DNA of 11,754 nucleotides. It comes from Pseudomonadota bacterium. Lineage in GTDB: Bacteria > Pseudomonadota > Alphaproteobacteria > Rhizobiales > Devosiaceae. Shown here one piece after another: positions 4,980 through 11,627 of the stretch (its first letter is position 1; each line of letters opens with the position of its first letter). The stretch spans positions 1 to 11,754 of the forward strand of contig JAEZBF010000231.1 in NCBI GenBank assembly GCA_023427545.1, given 5' to 3'. The notes beneath the pieces were generated by a model, which did no database searches, had not been told where the DNA came from, and was given only the letters and a program-made list of their open reading frames with translations. The translations under genes and the position numbers were made by a program.

Positions 4980-7862
4980 TTGATCCGTCAGCTCATCACC
5001 GCAGCGATGTGCCTTTTGTTCGCGCTGGTCGGCGCGGCGCAGGCGCAGACGCCCCAGGTGATCTCGGTCCCAGAGGAGGTGAACGCCGTCAATCTGACAG
5101 ACGTCATCACCGTCGTGCCAGGCGAGAACGGCCGCATCCAGCTCTCCACCGCGCCGGGTGAGGACGGCATCATCCGCCGCATCGAGGTGCTGGCGTCCGA
5201 GAACGGCACCAACCCCAACTGGGCCATTTTTGCCCTGCGAAATGATTCCGACGCGCAGATCGACCGGCTGCTGGTGGCCCCCTTCTTCCGCCTCCCGGGT
5301 TCCGGCGTATTCCGGCCCGATCTCGGTGCGGAACGCATCGATGTACTGACGCCGAGCGCCGGCATCCGGCCGGTGCGGCTGACAGACCGTGAAGCCGACG
5401 TGTTCGAGATCACGCTCGACCCGGGCGCGACGGTCACGTTCGTCGCCCAGCTCAGCAACGGCTCGCTGCCCGAACTCTACATCTGGAAGCCCGACGCCTA
5501 CCGCGACTACGTGAACTCGTTCACGCTGTTCCGCGGCGTGGTGATGGGCGTAGCTGCGCTCGCCGCCGTGTTCCTCACCATCATGTTCGTGGTCAAGGGC
5601 AGGGGCGTATTTCCCGCGACCGCGGCGTTCGCCTGGGCCGTGCTGATCTACCTCCTCATCGACTTCGGCGTCGTCGGTCCGCTGCTGGGTATCTCGAACG
5701 GCGCGATGCAGCCGTTCCGCGCCGCTGCCGAGGCGGGCATCGCCACGACACTGTTCGGGTTCATGTTCATCTACCTGAACCTGCACCGATGGCACCTGCG
5801 CTTCGTCCACCTCGCGCTGGCGCTGCTTGCGGTGTTCCTTGCGCTCTTCGGCTTTGCGTTCTTCCAGCCCGAGATCGCCGCGACCGTCTCCCGGTTGGTG
5901 CTGGCGCTGCTCGGCGTTTCCGGCTTCTTCCTGATCCTGCTGCTGGCGCTGCGCGGCTACGACCGCGCGGTGCTGCTGGTGCCAACCTGGATCATCTACA
6001 TCGCCTGGCTGTTCTACGGCTGGCTGGTAATCTCGGGGCAGGTTTCCAACGACGTGGCGCAGCCCGCCGTCGCCGGTGGCCTCGTGCTGATCGTGATGCT
6101 GCTGGGTTTCACCGCCGTCCAGCACGCCTTCTCGGAAGGGCAGGTCTCGATCGGCACGCTCAGCGAAGTGGAACGCCGGGCACTGGCCCTAACCGGTTCG
6201 GGCGACTTCGTTTTCGACTGGAATATCGAACGCGACCGCGTCTCCGTTTCGGACGAGCTCTCGACGCGGTTGGGCGAACGCCGCGGCACGCTGCGCGGCG
6301 CAATCAAGCGCTGGCTCGACCGGGTGCACCCCGAGGACCGCGACCGCTTCCGCACCGCCTTCGATACGCTGGTCGAACTGCGCCGCGGCAAGGTCTCGGC
6401 CGACGTGCGCCTGGCCGCGCACGACGGCAGTTACCGCACCTTCCGCATGCGGGTGAAGCCGGTGCTTGGGGGTGACGGTCAGGTCAATCGGATCGTCGGC
6501 ACGCTGCAGGATGTCAACGACGACCGCAACAGCCGCGAGCGCTTGCTGCACGACGCCGTGCACGACAGCCTGACCGGGCTGCCCAACAAGCAGCTGCTGC
6601 TCGACCGTCTCGAGCGCGCGTTGATCCGGGCCCGGCTGCCAAATGGCATCAAGCCTGCGGTTTTCCTCGTCGATATCGACCGCTTCATGGACCTCGAGGA
6701 ACGCGTCGGCCACTCGGCCGCGGACTCGGTGCTCCTTGCAATTTCGCGCCGCATTTCCCGTGTCATGCGCCCGCTCGATACGGTCGCGCGCATTTCGGGC
6801 GACCAGTTCGCGGTGATCCTCGCGTCCGAGGCGGCCGCGGGCAAGATTGCGGAAGTGGCCGAGCAGATCCGCAAGGCACTGAAATCGCCGTTCAACTTCG
6901 GTGAGCGCGACCTGTCGCTGACCTGCTCGATCGGGGTCACCATATACGACGGCAATCCAGCGACCGCGGCGGACGTCCTGCGCGATGCCGAGCTCGCGAT
7001 GTATTACGCCAAGCGGCTGGGCGGCGACCGCATCGAGGCCTACCGCGCCTCGGCCCGCTCTATCGCCGCCTATACGAGGGCGAGCGAGGAGGACCTCGAC
7101 CGGGGCCTGCGCCACGGCGAGCTGCAGGTGCTGTTTCAGCCGATCATGGACATCCACTCCAACACCATCGCCGGTGCCGAGGCGCTCATGCGCTGGAACC
7201 ACCCCACGCGCGGCGTGGTGAACCCCGAGGAGTTCATTCCGCTTGCCGAACGCTCCGGCCTGATCGAGCGGCTCGGGCGCCTTGCCTTCGAGCAGGCCGC
7301 CAAGCAGGCGCGCGAGTGGCTGGATGCGCTGGACCTCGGCGACGAATTCTTCGTTTCGGTAAACCTCTCTCCGACCCAGCTCGCGAGCGAAACGCTGCTC
7401 AACGACATGAAGGTGCTCGTCGGCGAGCAGAAGCTGGTGGCAAGTCACCTCAAGCTCGAGATCACCGAGAGCCAAGTGATGACCAATCCCGAGCACTCCG
7501 CCTACATGCTGGAGGCACTCAAGGGGCTGGGCCTGGGACTGGCGCTGGACGACTTCGGCACCGGCCACTCGTCCCTGAGCTACCTGCACCGCTTCCCGTT
7601 CGACACGATCAAGATCCCCGCTGCTTTCGTGCAGCTGAGCGACAACACGGGCATGTCGCACACCCAGGGACCGATCATCCGCTCGATCGTCGCGCTCGCG
7701 ACCGAGCTCGACCTGACGGTGGTTGCAGAGGGCGTGGAGACTCACGAGGAGATCGAGCGTCTTCAGAGCCTGAACTGCCAGTATGCGCAGGGCTATGCCT
7801 TCGGCGCCGCCATGACGGGCGCCGAGATGCACAAGAAGCTGGCGGCGCAGGCGAACCGCTAA
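4980..7862 (+). CDS. 7TM sensor – PAS – degenerate GGDEF – EAL protein (predicted c-di-GMP phosphodiesterase)
   Basis: From TTG 4980 the protein is 960 residues long. It has a Sec signal peptide (1-22, cleavage after AQA), a periplasmic beta-rich domain to about 180 resembling 7TMR-DISMED2, seven membrane helices (about 183-383), a PAS domain (about 402-516), a GGDEF domain (about 524-690) and an EAL domain (about 703-955). The GGDEF signature is SGDQF (606-610), and the usual FKxIND..GH is FMDLEERVGH, so cyclase activity is unlikely. An RxxD inhibitory-site motif remains (R597-D600). The EAL site looks complete: E734, N795, E827, D857, D858, K878, E917 and Q937. It should hydrolyse c-di-GMP in response to a periplasmic or membrane signal. 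An in-frame GTG at 4839 has a strong GAAGGA (4827-4832) overlapping the acetyltransferase stop and would add 47 mostly basic, low-complexity residues before the signal peptide; the start is therefore uncertain. Confidence 0.88.
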   Translation: MIRQLITAAMCLLFALVGAAQAQTPQVISVPEEVNAVNLTDVITVVPGENGRIQLSTAPGEDGIIRRIEVLASENGTNPNWAIFALRNDSDAQIDRLLVAPFFRLPGSGVFRPDLGAERIDVLTPSAGIRPVRLTDREADVFEITLDPGATVTFVAQLSNGSLPELYIWKPDAYRDYVNSFTLFRGVVMGVAALAAVFLTIMFVVKGRGVFPATAAFAWAVLIYLLIDFGVVGPLLGISNGAMQPFRAAAEAGIATTLFGFMFIYLNLHRWHLRFVHLALALLAVFLALFGFAFFQPEIAATVSRLVLALLGVSGFFLILLLALRGYDRAVLLVPTWIIYIAWLFYGWLVISGQVSNDVAQPAVAGGLVLIVMLLGFTAVQHAFSEGQVSIGTLSEVERRALALTGSGDFVFDWNIERDRVSVSDELSTRLGERRGTLRGAIKRWLDRVHPEDRDRFRTAFDTLVELRRGKVSADVRLAAHDGSYRTFRMRVKPVLGGDGQVNRIVGTLQDVNDDRNSRERLLHDAVHDSLTGLPNKQLLLDRLERALIRARLPNGIKPAVFLVDIDRFMDLEERVGHSAADSVLLAISRRISRVMRPLDTVARISGDQFAVILASEAAAGKIAEVAEQIRKALKSPFNFGERDLSLTCSIGVTIYDGNPATAADVLRDAELAMYYAKRLGGDRIEAYRASARSIAAYTRASEEDLDRGLRHGELQVLFQPIMDIHSNTIAGAEALMRWNHPTRGVVNPEEFIPLAERSGLIERLGRLAFEQAAKQAREWLDALDLGDEFFVSVNLSPTQLASETLLNDMKVLVGEQKLVASHLKLEITESQVMTNPEHSAYMLEALKGLGLGLALDDFGTGHSSLSYLHRFPFDTIKIPAAFVQLSDNTGMSHTQGPIIRSIVALATELDLTVVAEGVETHEEIERLQSLNCQYAQGYAFGAAMTGAEMHKKLAAQANR

Positions 7863-7868
7863 GCGGCG

Positions 7869-8447
7869 TTATGCCCGTCCGGCCATGGCGCTGAGGCTGG
7901 CGCGGGTGATGCCCATGCTGCTCAGCGCGGCGTTGTAGCGGTCCTCGAGAGGCATGCCGAAGAGCAGTTCTCGGGAGAACGGAACGGTCAGCCAGCCATT
8001 GCCCTTGATCTCGCCTTCGAGCTGACCGGCACCCCAGCCGCAATAGCCCAGAGCAAAAACCGCATCGCTCGGCACCGGACCGAAGGCCATGGCCTTGAGC
8101 ACGTCGAGCGTCGCCGTCAGGCAGACGTTGTCGGCGACGGTGTAGGAGTTGCCGTTGCGGAAGTAGTCGGCGGTGTGCAGCACGAACCCGCGGCTCTTCT
8201 GAACGGGGCCGCCCTTGAGCACTTGCCGGTTCTTGATCGGATCCGGGAGGCGGATGATCTCTTCGGGTTCGCCGAGCTTGAGCTCTTCGAGGATGTCTGC
8301 GAACCGCATGTCCTCGACGCTCTGGTTCACGACCAGGCCCATCGCACCCTCTTCGCCGTGGCCGACGAGATAGATCACGGTGTCGCGGAAGCGGTCATCC
8401 CCCATCCCCGGCATCGCCACGAGGAATTGTCCCTTGAGCGAAAGCAT
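7869..8447 (-). CDS. yqgE: YqgE/AlgH family protein
   Basis: The product is a 192-residue cytoplasmic protein of the YqgE/AlgH (DUF179) family, widely conserved in proteobacteria with no settled biochemical function. The N-terminus LSLKGQFLVAMPGMGDDRF is the family's hallmark opening, followed by VIYLVGHGEEGAMGLVVNQ and, near the C-terminal third, GYCGWGAGQLEGEI and GWLTVP. The start is placed at the ATG complementary to 8445-8447. A longer open frame to 8573 exists, but the extra residues resemble no YqgE N-terminus, and GGAG lies eight bases upstream of the chosen ATG. The gene converges on the GGDEF/EAL gene with only six bases between the stop codons and diverges from the DsbD-like gene. 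Confidence 0.96.
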   Translation of the reverse strand: MLSLKGQFLVAMPGMGDDRFRDTVIYLVGHGEEGAMGLVVNQSVEDMRFADILEELKLGEPEEIIRLPDPIKNRQVLKGGPVQKSRGFVLHTADYFRNGNSYTVADNVCLTATLDVLKAMAFGPVPSDAVFALGYCGWGAGQLEGEIKGNGWLTVPFSRELLFGMPLEDRYNAALSSMGITRASLSAMAGRA

Positions 8448-8480
8448 CTGCCTGTCTCCGGCAATCTCCGACTTGATCCC

Positions 8481-8504
8481 CCCGGCGCATAATGTAGCGC
8501 CGGG
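8481..8504. promoter_or_regulatory. Perfect 8-bp palindrome over the putative yqgE -10 region
   Basis: CCCGGCGC (8481-8488) and GCGCCGGG (8497-8504) are perfect inverted arms around the 8-base AT-rich spacer ATAATGTA. The spacer coincides with the -10 box proposed for yqgE on the minus strand, so the arms flank the melting region. This arrangement could be an operator for a dimeric regulator or a hairpin in the leader RNA. No T-run follows on either strand, which argues against a simple terminator. Confidence 0.45.
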
Positions 8505-8518
8505 CCGAAGCGATGCAA
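8491..8518 (-). promoter_or_regulatory. yqgE: Possible promoter of yqgE
   Basis: On the minus strand TTGCAT (complement of 8513-8518) and TACATT (complement of 8491-8496) are spaced 16 bases apart, a plausible housekeeping promoter 44 bases upstream of the yqgE ATG. It is the best match in the 142-base divergent gap. No equally good promoter was seen for the DsbD-like gene on the plus strand. Confidence 0.4.
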
Positions 8519-8589
8519 AGCACCGCCGATCACGCAGGGCTGAACATCCGTGGCTTTTGCTCTGCCGGGTCATCAGCTATCGCAGAGCC

Positions 8590-9396
8590 ATGCGCGTTCC
8601 GCCCAGCCTCATCCTCGCCGCCCTCGCGACCCCTGCCGTAGCCGGCCAGACGGAGTGGCAGGAAGTGTTTCCGGGCGTGCGCCTGCGGATGATCGCCGAC
8701 GACGTCCGGCAGCCGGACGGTACGACGCTCGTCGGGCTCGAGATTGACATGCCCCGCACCACCAAGACCTATTGGCGGGTGCCCGGCGAAACCGGCATCC
8801 CCACGTTGTTCGACCTCAGTGCCTCGCACGGTATCAGTGGCGAGAAGGTGCTGTGGCCCTATCCAGTCGTAGACCAGACAGCGGGTTACCTCGACTACGT
8901 CTATTATGGTCCGACCGTGCTGCCGCTGTCGGTGGAGGCATCGGGAAAGTCCTCCGAAATTGCGGCCACAGTCAGCCTAGGCATCTGTTCGGATGTATGC
9001 GTGCCGGCGAGCGCGAGCTTTTCGCTGCCACTGAGCTTCGACAAAGCCGATGCCGCCCAGCAGATCCGGCTGCAACAGGCGGTTGCCCTTGCCCCGCTCC
9101 CCTGGGACGGCCCGGAAGGTGCTGTCGGCGAGGTTCGGACAGATGACAGTGGCAATCTCGTCGTCAGCGTCGGCGGCGACATCGATCCGGCCTCGCTGAT
9201 CGCCGACGTCGATGTTCCTGGCGTGATGCTCGGTGCGCCCCAAAAAAGCCGGGAAGGCGTGGTAACGCTGCCGTTACTGGGTGGCGGCACGAACTCGGGC
9301 TTGGAGGGCAGGCCCGTGCACTTCACCTTCCTCACTCCGGCGGGCGCCTACGAAACCACCCGCGTTATCGGCCCGCCCGAGGGTACTTCGCCCTAG
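8590..9396 (+). CDS. Secreted stand-alone DsbD-alpha-like (DsbD N-terminal domain) protein
   Basis: The product is a 268-residue protein with a cleavable signal peptide (MRVPPSLILAALATPAVA, cleavage near residue 18), so it is probably periplasmic. The body resembles the N-terminal domain of DsbD/ScsB proteins, with KTYWRVPGETGIP and WPYPVV, and the cysteine pair C133-x3-C137 in GICSDVCVPAS. In DsbD this domain passes electrons from the membrane part to periplasmic substrates. Here there is no membrane core and no thioredoxin domain, so any redox partner must be encoded elsewhere. ATG 8590 is chosen because it directly precedes the signal peptide; the in-frame sequence upstream is antisense to yqgE. 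Ribosome-binding sequence is weak. The domain assignment is good; the function is inferred. Confidence 0.8.
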   Translation: MRVPPSLILAALATPAVAGQTEWQEVFPGVRLRMIADDVRQPDGTTLVGLEIDMPRTTKTYWRVPGETGIPTLFDLSASHGISGEKVLWPYPVVDQTAGYLDYVYYGPTVLPLSVEASGKSSEIAATVSLGICSDVCVPASASFSLPLSFDKADAAQQIRLQQAVALAPLPWDGPEGAVGEVRTDDSGNLVVSVGGDIDPASLIADVDVPGVMLGAPQKSREGVVTLPLLGGGTNSGLEGRPVHFTFLTPAGAYETTRVIGPPEGTSP

Positions 9397-9414
9397 GAGC
9401 GCGCGGTCGATTGG

Positions 9415-9433
9415 AGCGGCTGGTTGCGCCGCT
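9415..9433 (+). other. Small stem-loop after the DsbD-like gene
   Basis: AGCGGC (9415-9420) and GCCGCT (9428-9433) form a perfect 6-bp stem with a 7-base loop, 18 bases after the stop codon. It could weakly end or stabilise the transcript, but no T-run follows. The rest of the 140-base gap before the lipoprotein gene shows no clear promoter. Confidence 0.25.
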
Positions 9434-9536
9434 GCGCCGAAATGGCGGCATCGGCTCGATCGGCTGGGGAATTCGTTTACCCGCGGTATCCATGGCGGCT
9501 GGCGGGGTCTAGGGTTGGCGTGACGGGGATATACGT

Positions 9537-10136
9537 ATGATTGCGAAGTTGGACCTTACTGCAGGGGCAGGGCGCCTGCTGCTATTCGGCGCTCTTGCCG
9601 GATTGGCTCTGGCCGTTTCAGCCTGCTCGATGGGCAACATGCTCGGGTCCGGCTCCTCAACGACCAGCCAGTTCGCCAATGCCAGCGCCAGTCCGACCGA
9701 GGTGGCGGCGGTCTCTTCGAGCGCTTTGCCCGCGATCGCGACCGAATGTCCGCCGATCCTGGTGCGCGACGGGGCGGAAACGTTCAGCCGCTATTCCGGT
9801 GCCGGCCGCGATCCGAGCAAGCTGCAGTTCCAGGCAGTGATCGAACGGCAGTCGCGCAACTGCGTCGTGTCGAACGGCCGGATTACCGTGAAGATGGGCG
9901 TTGTCGGCCGGCTGCTTCTTGGCCCCGCGGGCAGCGAAAAGTCGGTGACCGTGCCGCTGCGGTTTGCCGTCGAACGTGACAACGTCGCGATGTTCACCGA
10001 GAAGTACAACATCCCGGTCAACATCACGCCGCCGGAGCAGTCCGCCGAGTTCGTCAAGGTGATCGAGAACGTCGCCATCCCGTACGTCGGGGGCGAGAAC
10101 ATCGTCATCTGGGTCGGCTTCGACCCCAAGGGCTGA
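9537..10136 (+). CDS. Predicted lipoprotein of unknown function
   Basis: The product is a 199-residue protein not assigned to a named family. It opens with a lipoprotein signal: two basic-flanked hydrophobic segments around RLLLFGALAGLALA ending in the lipobox VSAC, with the acylated cysteine at C30. A serine-, alanine- and glycine-rich linker (about 31-66) follows. The C-terminal domain holds two further cysteines (C71 in TECPP and C109 in RNCVVSN) that could form a disulfide, and alternating beta-like stretches such as GRITVKMGVVGRLLL and NIVIWVGF. The start ATG 9537 has GGGGA (9525-9529) seven bases upstream. The product is probably anchored to a membrane facing the periplasm. The flanking genes do not reveal its role. 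Confidence 0.82.
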   Translation: MIAKLDLTAGAGRLLLFGALAGLALAVSACSMGNMLGSGSSTTSQFANASASPTEVAAVSSSALPAIATECPPILVRDGAETFSRYSGAGRDPSKLQFQAVIERQSRNCVVSNGRITVKMGVVGRLLLGPAGSEKSVTVPLRFAVERDNVAMFTEKYNIPVNITPPEQSAEFVKVIENVAIPYVGGENIVIWVGFDPKG

Positions 10137-10173
10137 TCCTTTCATCCACCTGTGTCTCGGGCTGCGGGCGCAG

Positions 10174-10202
10174 TTGACGCCGGTCCCGCCATGCACGATG
10201 GT
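10174..10202 (+). promoter_or_regulatory. Probable promoter of the gcv riboswitch transcript
   Basis: TTGACG (10174-10179, five of six consensus bases) and GATGGT (10197-10202) are 17 bases apart. Transcription would begin about 7 bases after the -10 box, near 10209, which coincides with the first base of the P1 stem of the first glycine aptamer (10210). This coincidence strengthens an otherwise moderate -10 match. Confidence 0.55.
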
Positions 10203-10209
10203 TGATCCC

Positions 10210-10400
10210 GCTGCGGGAGAGTCCGGTCGATAGGGACCGGCGCCGAAGGCGCAACCGCCCCGGAAACGCTCAGGCACAACGGACCGCAGCAACGGACGAC
10301 ACTCTGGAAAGCGGACGGCGCCACGCGGCTTCGTCCCACCGAAGGAGCAACCGCGGCTCAATGCCGTCGGGAAATCTCTCAGGTCACCGGACAGAGGGGG
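10210..10400 (+). ncRNA. Tandem glycine riboswitch (two aptamers) upstream of gcvT
   Basis: Two successive glycine aptamers are visible. Aptamer I (10210-10290) is closed by a perfect 7-bp P1, GCTGCGG (10210-10216) with CCGCAGC (10284-10290). It has an internal hairpin CCGGTC (10223-10228)/GACCGG (10235-10240) and the conserved CCGAAGGCGCAACC and AAACGCTCAGGCA. Aptamer II (about 10302-10396) is closed by CTCTG (10302-10306) with CAGAG (10392-10396) and has CCGAAGGAGCAACC and AAATCTCTCAGGTCACCGGACAG. The two are joined by an 11-base linker. Such tandem switches usually activate glycine-cleavage genes when glycine is abundant, which matches gcvT immediately downstream. Identification rests on the repeated conserved cores and is strong. 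Confidence 0.95.
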
Positions 10401-10407
10401 CGCCGAC

Positions 10408-10428
10408 GTTCCACCGACAAGGTGGGAC
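10408..10428 (+). promoter_or_regulatory. Stem-loop in the riboswitch expression platform
   Basis: GTTCCACC (10408-10415) pairs with GGTGGGAC (10421-10428), one pair being G-T, around the loop GACAA. No T-run follows, so it does not look like an intrinsic terminator. GTTCC (10408-10412) is also complementary to GGAAC (10444-10448), just before the gcvT start, so a switch at the level of translation is conceivable. The regulatory role is inference. Confidence 0.45.
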
Positions 10429-10457
10429 GAGGCCAGCCATCCGGGAACCGAGACCGA

Positions 10458-11627
10458 ATGTCCGAAACGCCTGCCGGCATCAACAAGGCTACTGTCCTGT
10501 TCCCGCGCCACATCGCGGCGGGCGCTCGCATGGTGGGCTTCGCCGGCTATGGCATGCCGGTGCAGTACCCCGAGGGCATCGTCGCGGAGCACCACTGGAC
10601 GCGGACCCATGCCGGCCTGTTCGATGTGTCGCATATGGGGCCGTGCTTTCTTCAACTGAGCGCCCCTTCGGGGGATACGGAGGCGGACCACCGTGCCATC
10701 GCCGCCATCATCGAGCCTTTGATCTGCGGCGATATCGTGGGCCTGAAGCCGGGGCAGGTCCGCTACACGCTGCTGCTCAACGAGGAGGGCGGCATCCGCG
10801 ACGACCTGATGGTCGCGCGCTCCGCCCGCATCGAGCACTCCGGCACGCTCTACATCGTCGTCAACGCCGGTACCAAGGACAGCGATTTCGCGCTGATGGA
10901 GCAGGCGGCTGAAGGGCGCGCCACCCTGCACCGCGCCGACGACGGCGTGCTGCTCGCGCTGCAGGGACCGGAAGCGGCGGAAGTCATCATTGCGATCGTG
11001 CCGGAGGCGGCGAACCTCGGCTTCATGATGTACGGCTCCTATGGCTGGAACGGCGTCAGGGTGATGATCTCCCGCTCGGGGTACACCGGCGAGGATGGCT
11101 TCGAGATTCTCGCACCGGCCGAACAGGCATTCGAGCTGTGGGATGCGCTGCTTGCAGACCGGCGGGTGAAGCCGATCGGTTTAGGGGCACGCGACTCCCT
11201 CAGGCTCGAGGCGGGCCTGCCGCTCTACGGCCACGACCTCGACGAGACGACCTCCCCAATCGAAGCCGACCTGGGCTTTGCCGTCAGCAAGCGCCGCCGC
11301 GAGGCCGCGGATTTCCCCGGAGCACAGCGCATTCTTGCCGAGCGCGAAGACGGGGCAGGAAGGGTTCGCGTCGGGCTCCTGGTCGAAGGCGCCCCAGCCC
11401 GGGAAGGCGCGGAAATCCTCGGCGCCGACGGCACGGTCATCGGCCGGGTCACCTCCGGCGGTTACTCGCCCTCGCTCAACCGTCCGATTGCGCTGGGCTA
11501 CGTTCCCCCTGCAGTCGCTTCGGCCGGCACCTCTCTCCAGGTCATCGTCCGCGGCCGCGCCCAGCCCGCAACGGTCACCAAGCTTCCCTTTTTCCCGCAC
11601 CGCTACGTCCGGAAAGCCACTTCATGA
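10458..11627 (+). CDS. gcvT: Glycine cleavage system T protein (aminomethyltransferase)
   Basis: The 389-residue cytoplasmic T protein releases ammonia from the aminomethyl-lipoyl group on GcvH and transfers the methylene to tetrahydrofolate. Recognisable features are FAGYGMPVQYPEGIVAEH (about 28-45), THAGLFDVSHMG (about 50-61), the aspartate pair D115-D116 in GGIRDDLMVAR, GYTGEDGFE (208-216), and the folate-pocket region around R249 in RLEAGLPLYGHDLDE. ATG 10458 is chosen from the family N-terminus; an in-frame GTG at 10422 would add 12 residues but lies inside the riboswitch hairpin. The ribosome-binding site is weak (GGGAA at 10443-10447, or GAGA), consistent with regulated translation. 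The stop overlaps gcvH by four bases (ATGA). Confidence 0.97.
   Translation: MSETPAGINKATVLFPRHIAAGARMVGFAGYGMPVQYPEGIVAEHHWTRTHAGLFDVSHMGPCFLQLSAPSGDTEADHRAIAAIIEPLICGDIVGLKPGQVRYTLLLNEEGGIRDDLMVARSARIEHSGTLYIVVNAGTKDSDFALMEQAAEGRATLHRADDGVLLALQGPEAAEVIIAIVPEAANLGFMMYGSYGWNGVRVMISRSGYTGEDGFEILAPAEQAFELWDALLADRRVKPIGLGARDSLRLEAGLPLYGHDLDETTSPIEADLGFAVSKRRREAADFPGAQRILAEREDGAGRVRVGLLVEGAPAREGAEILGADGTVIGRVTSGGYSPSLNRPIALGYVPPAVASAGTSLQVIVRGRAQPATVTKLPFFPHRYVRKATS

Noticed and set aside
4881..6125. Minus-strand open frame of 414 codons opposite the sensor and membrane region
   Set aside because: Composition dominated by Q, E, H, R and D as expected from the complement of hydrophobic codons; no recognisable domain.
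6189..7832. Long open frame of 547 codons on the minus strand opposite the PAS-GGDEF-EAL region
   Set aside because: Antisense artefact of GC-rich codon bias; the plus-strand frame contains all the expected domain motifs.
8448..8573. Longer yqgE start giving 42 extra N-terminal residues
   Set aside because: The extension resembles no YqgE protein and would run through the putative promoter and palindrome.
8380..8589. Longer start for the DsbD-like gene
   Set aside because: It would overlap yqgE on the opposite strand and bury the signal peptide; ATG 8590 is directly before it.
9464..9490. GGAATTCGTT considered as an EcfG-type stress promoter before the lipoprotein gene
   Set aside because: GGAA and CGTT are nearly adjacent rather than separated by about 16-17 bases.
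10160..10172. CTGCGGGCGCAG palindrome after the lipoprotein gene as a terminator
   Set aside because: The loop would be only two bases and no T-run follows.
9657..10931. Minus-strand open frame of 424 codons running across the lipoprotein, riboswitch and start of gcvT
   Set aside because: It crosses a conserved structured RNA and two good plus-strand genes; no domain or ribosome site was seen.
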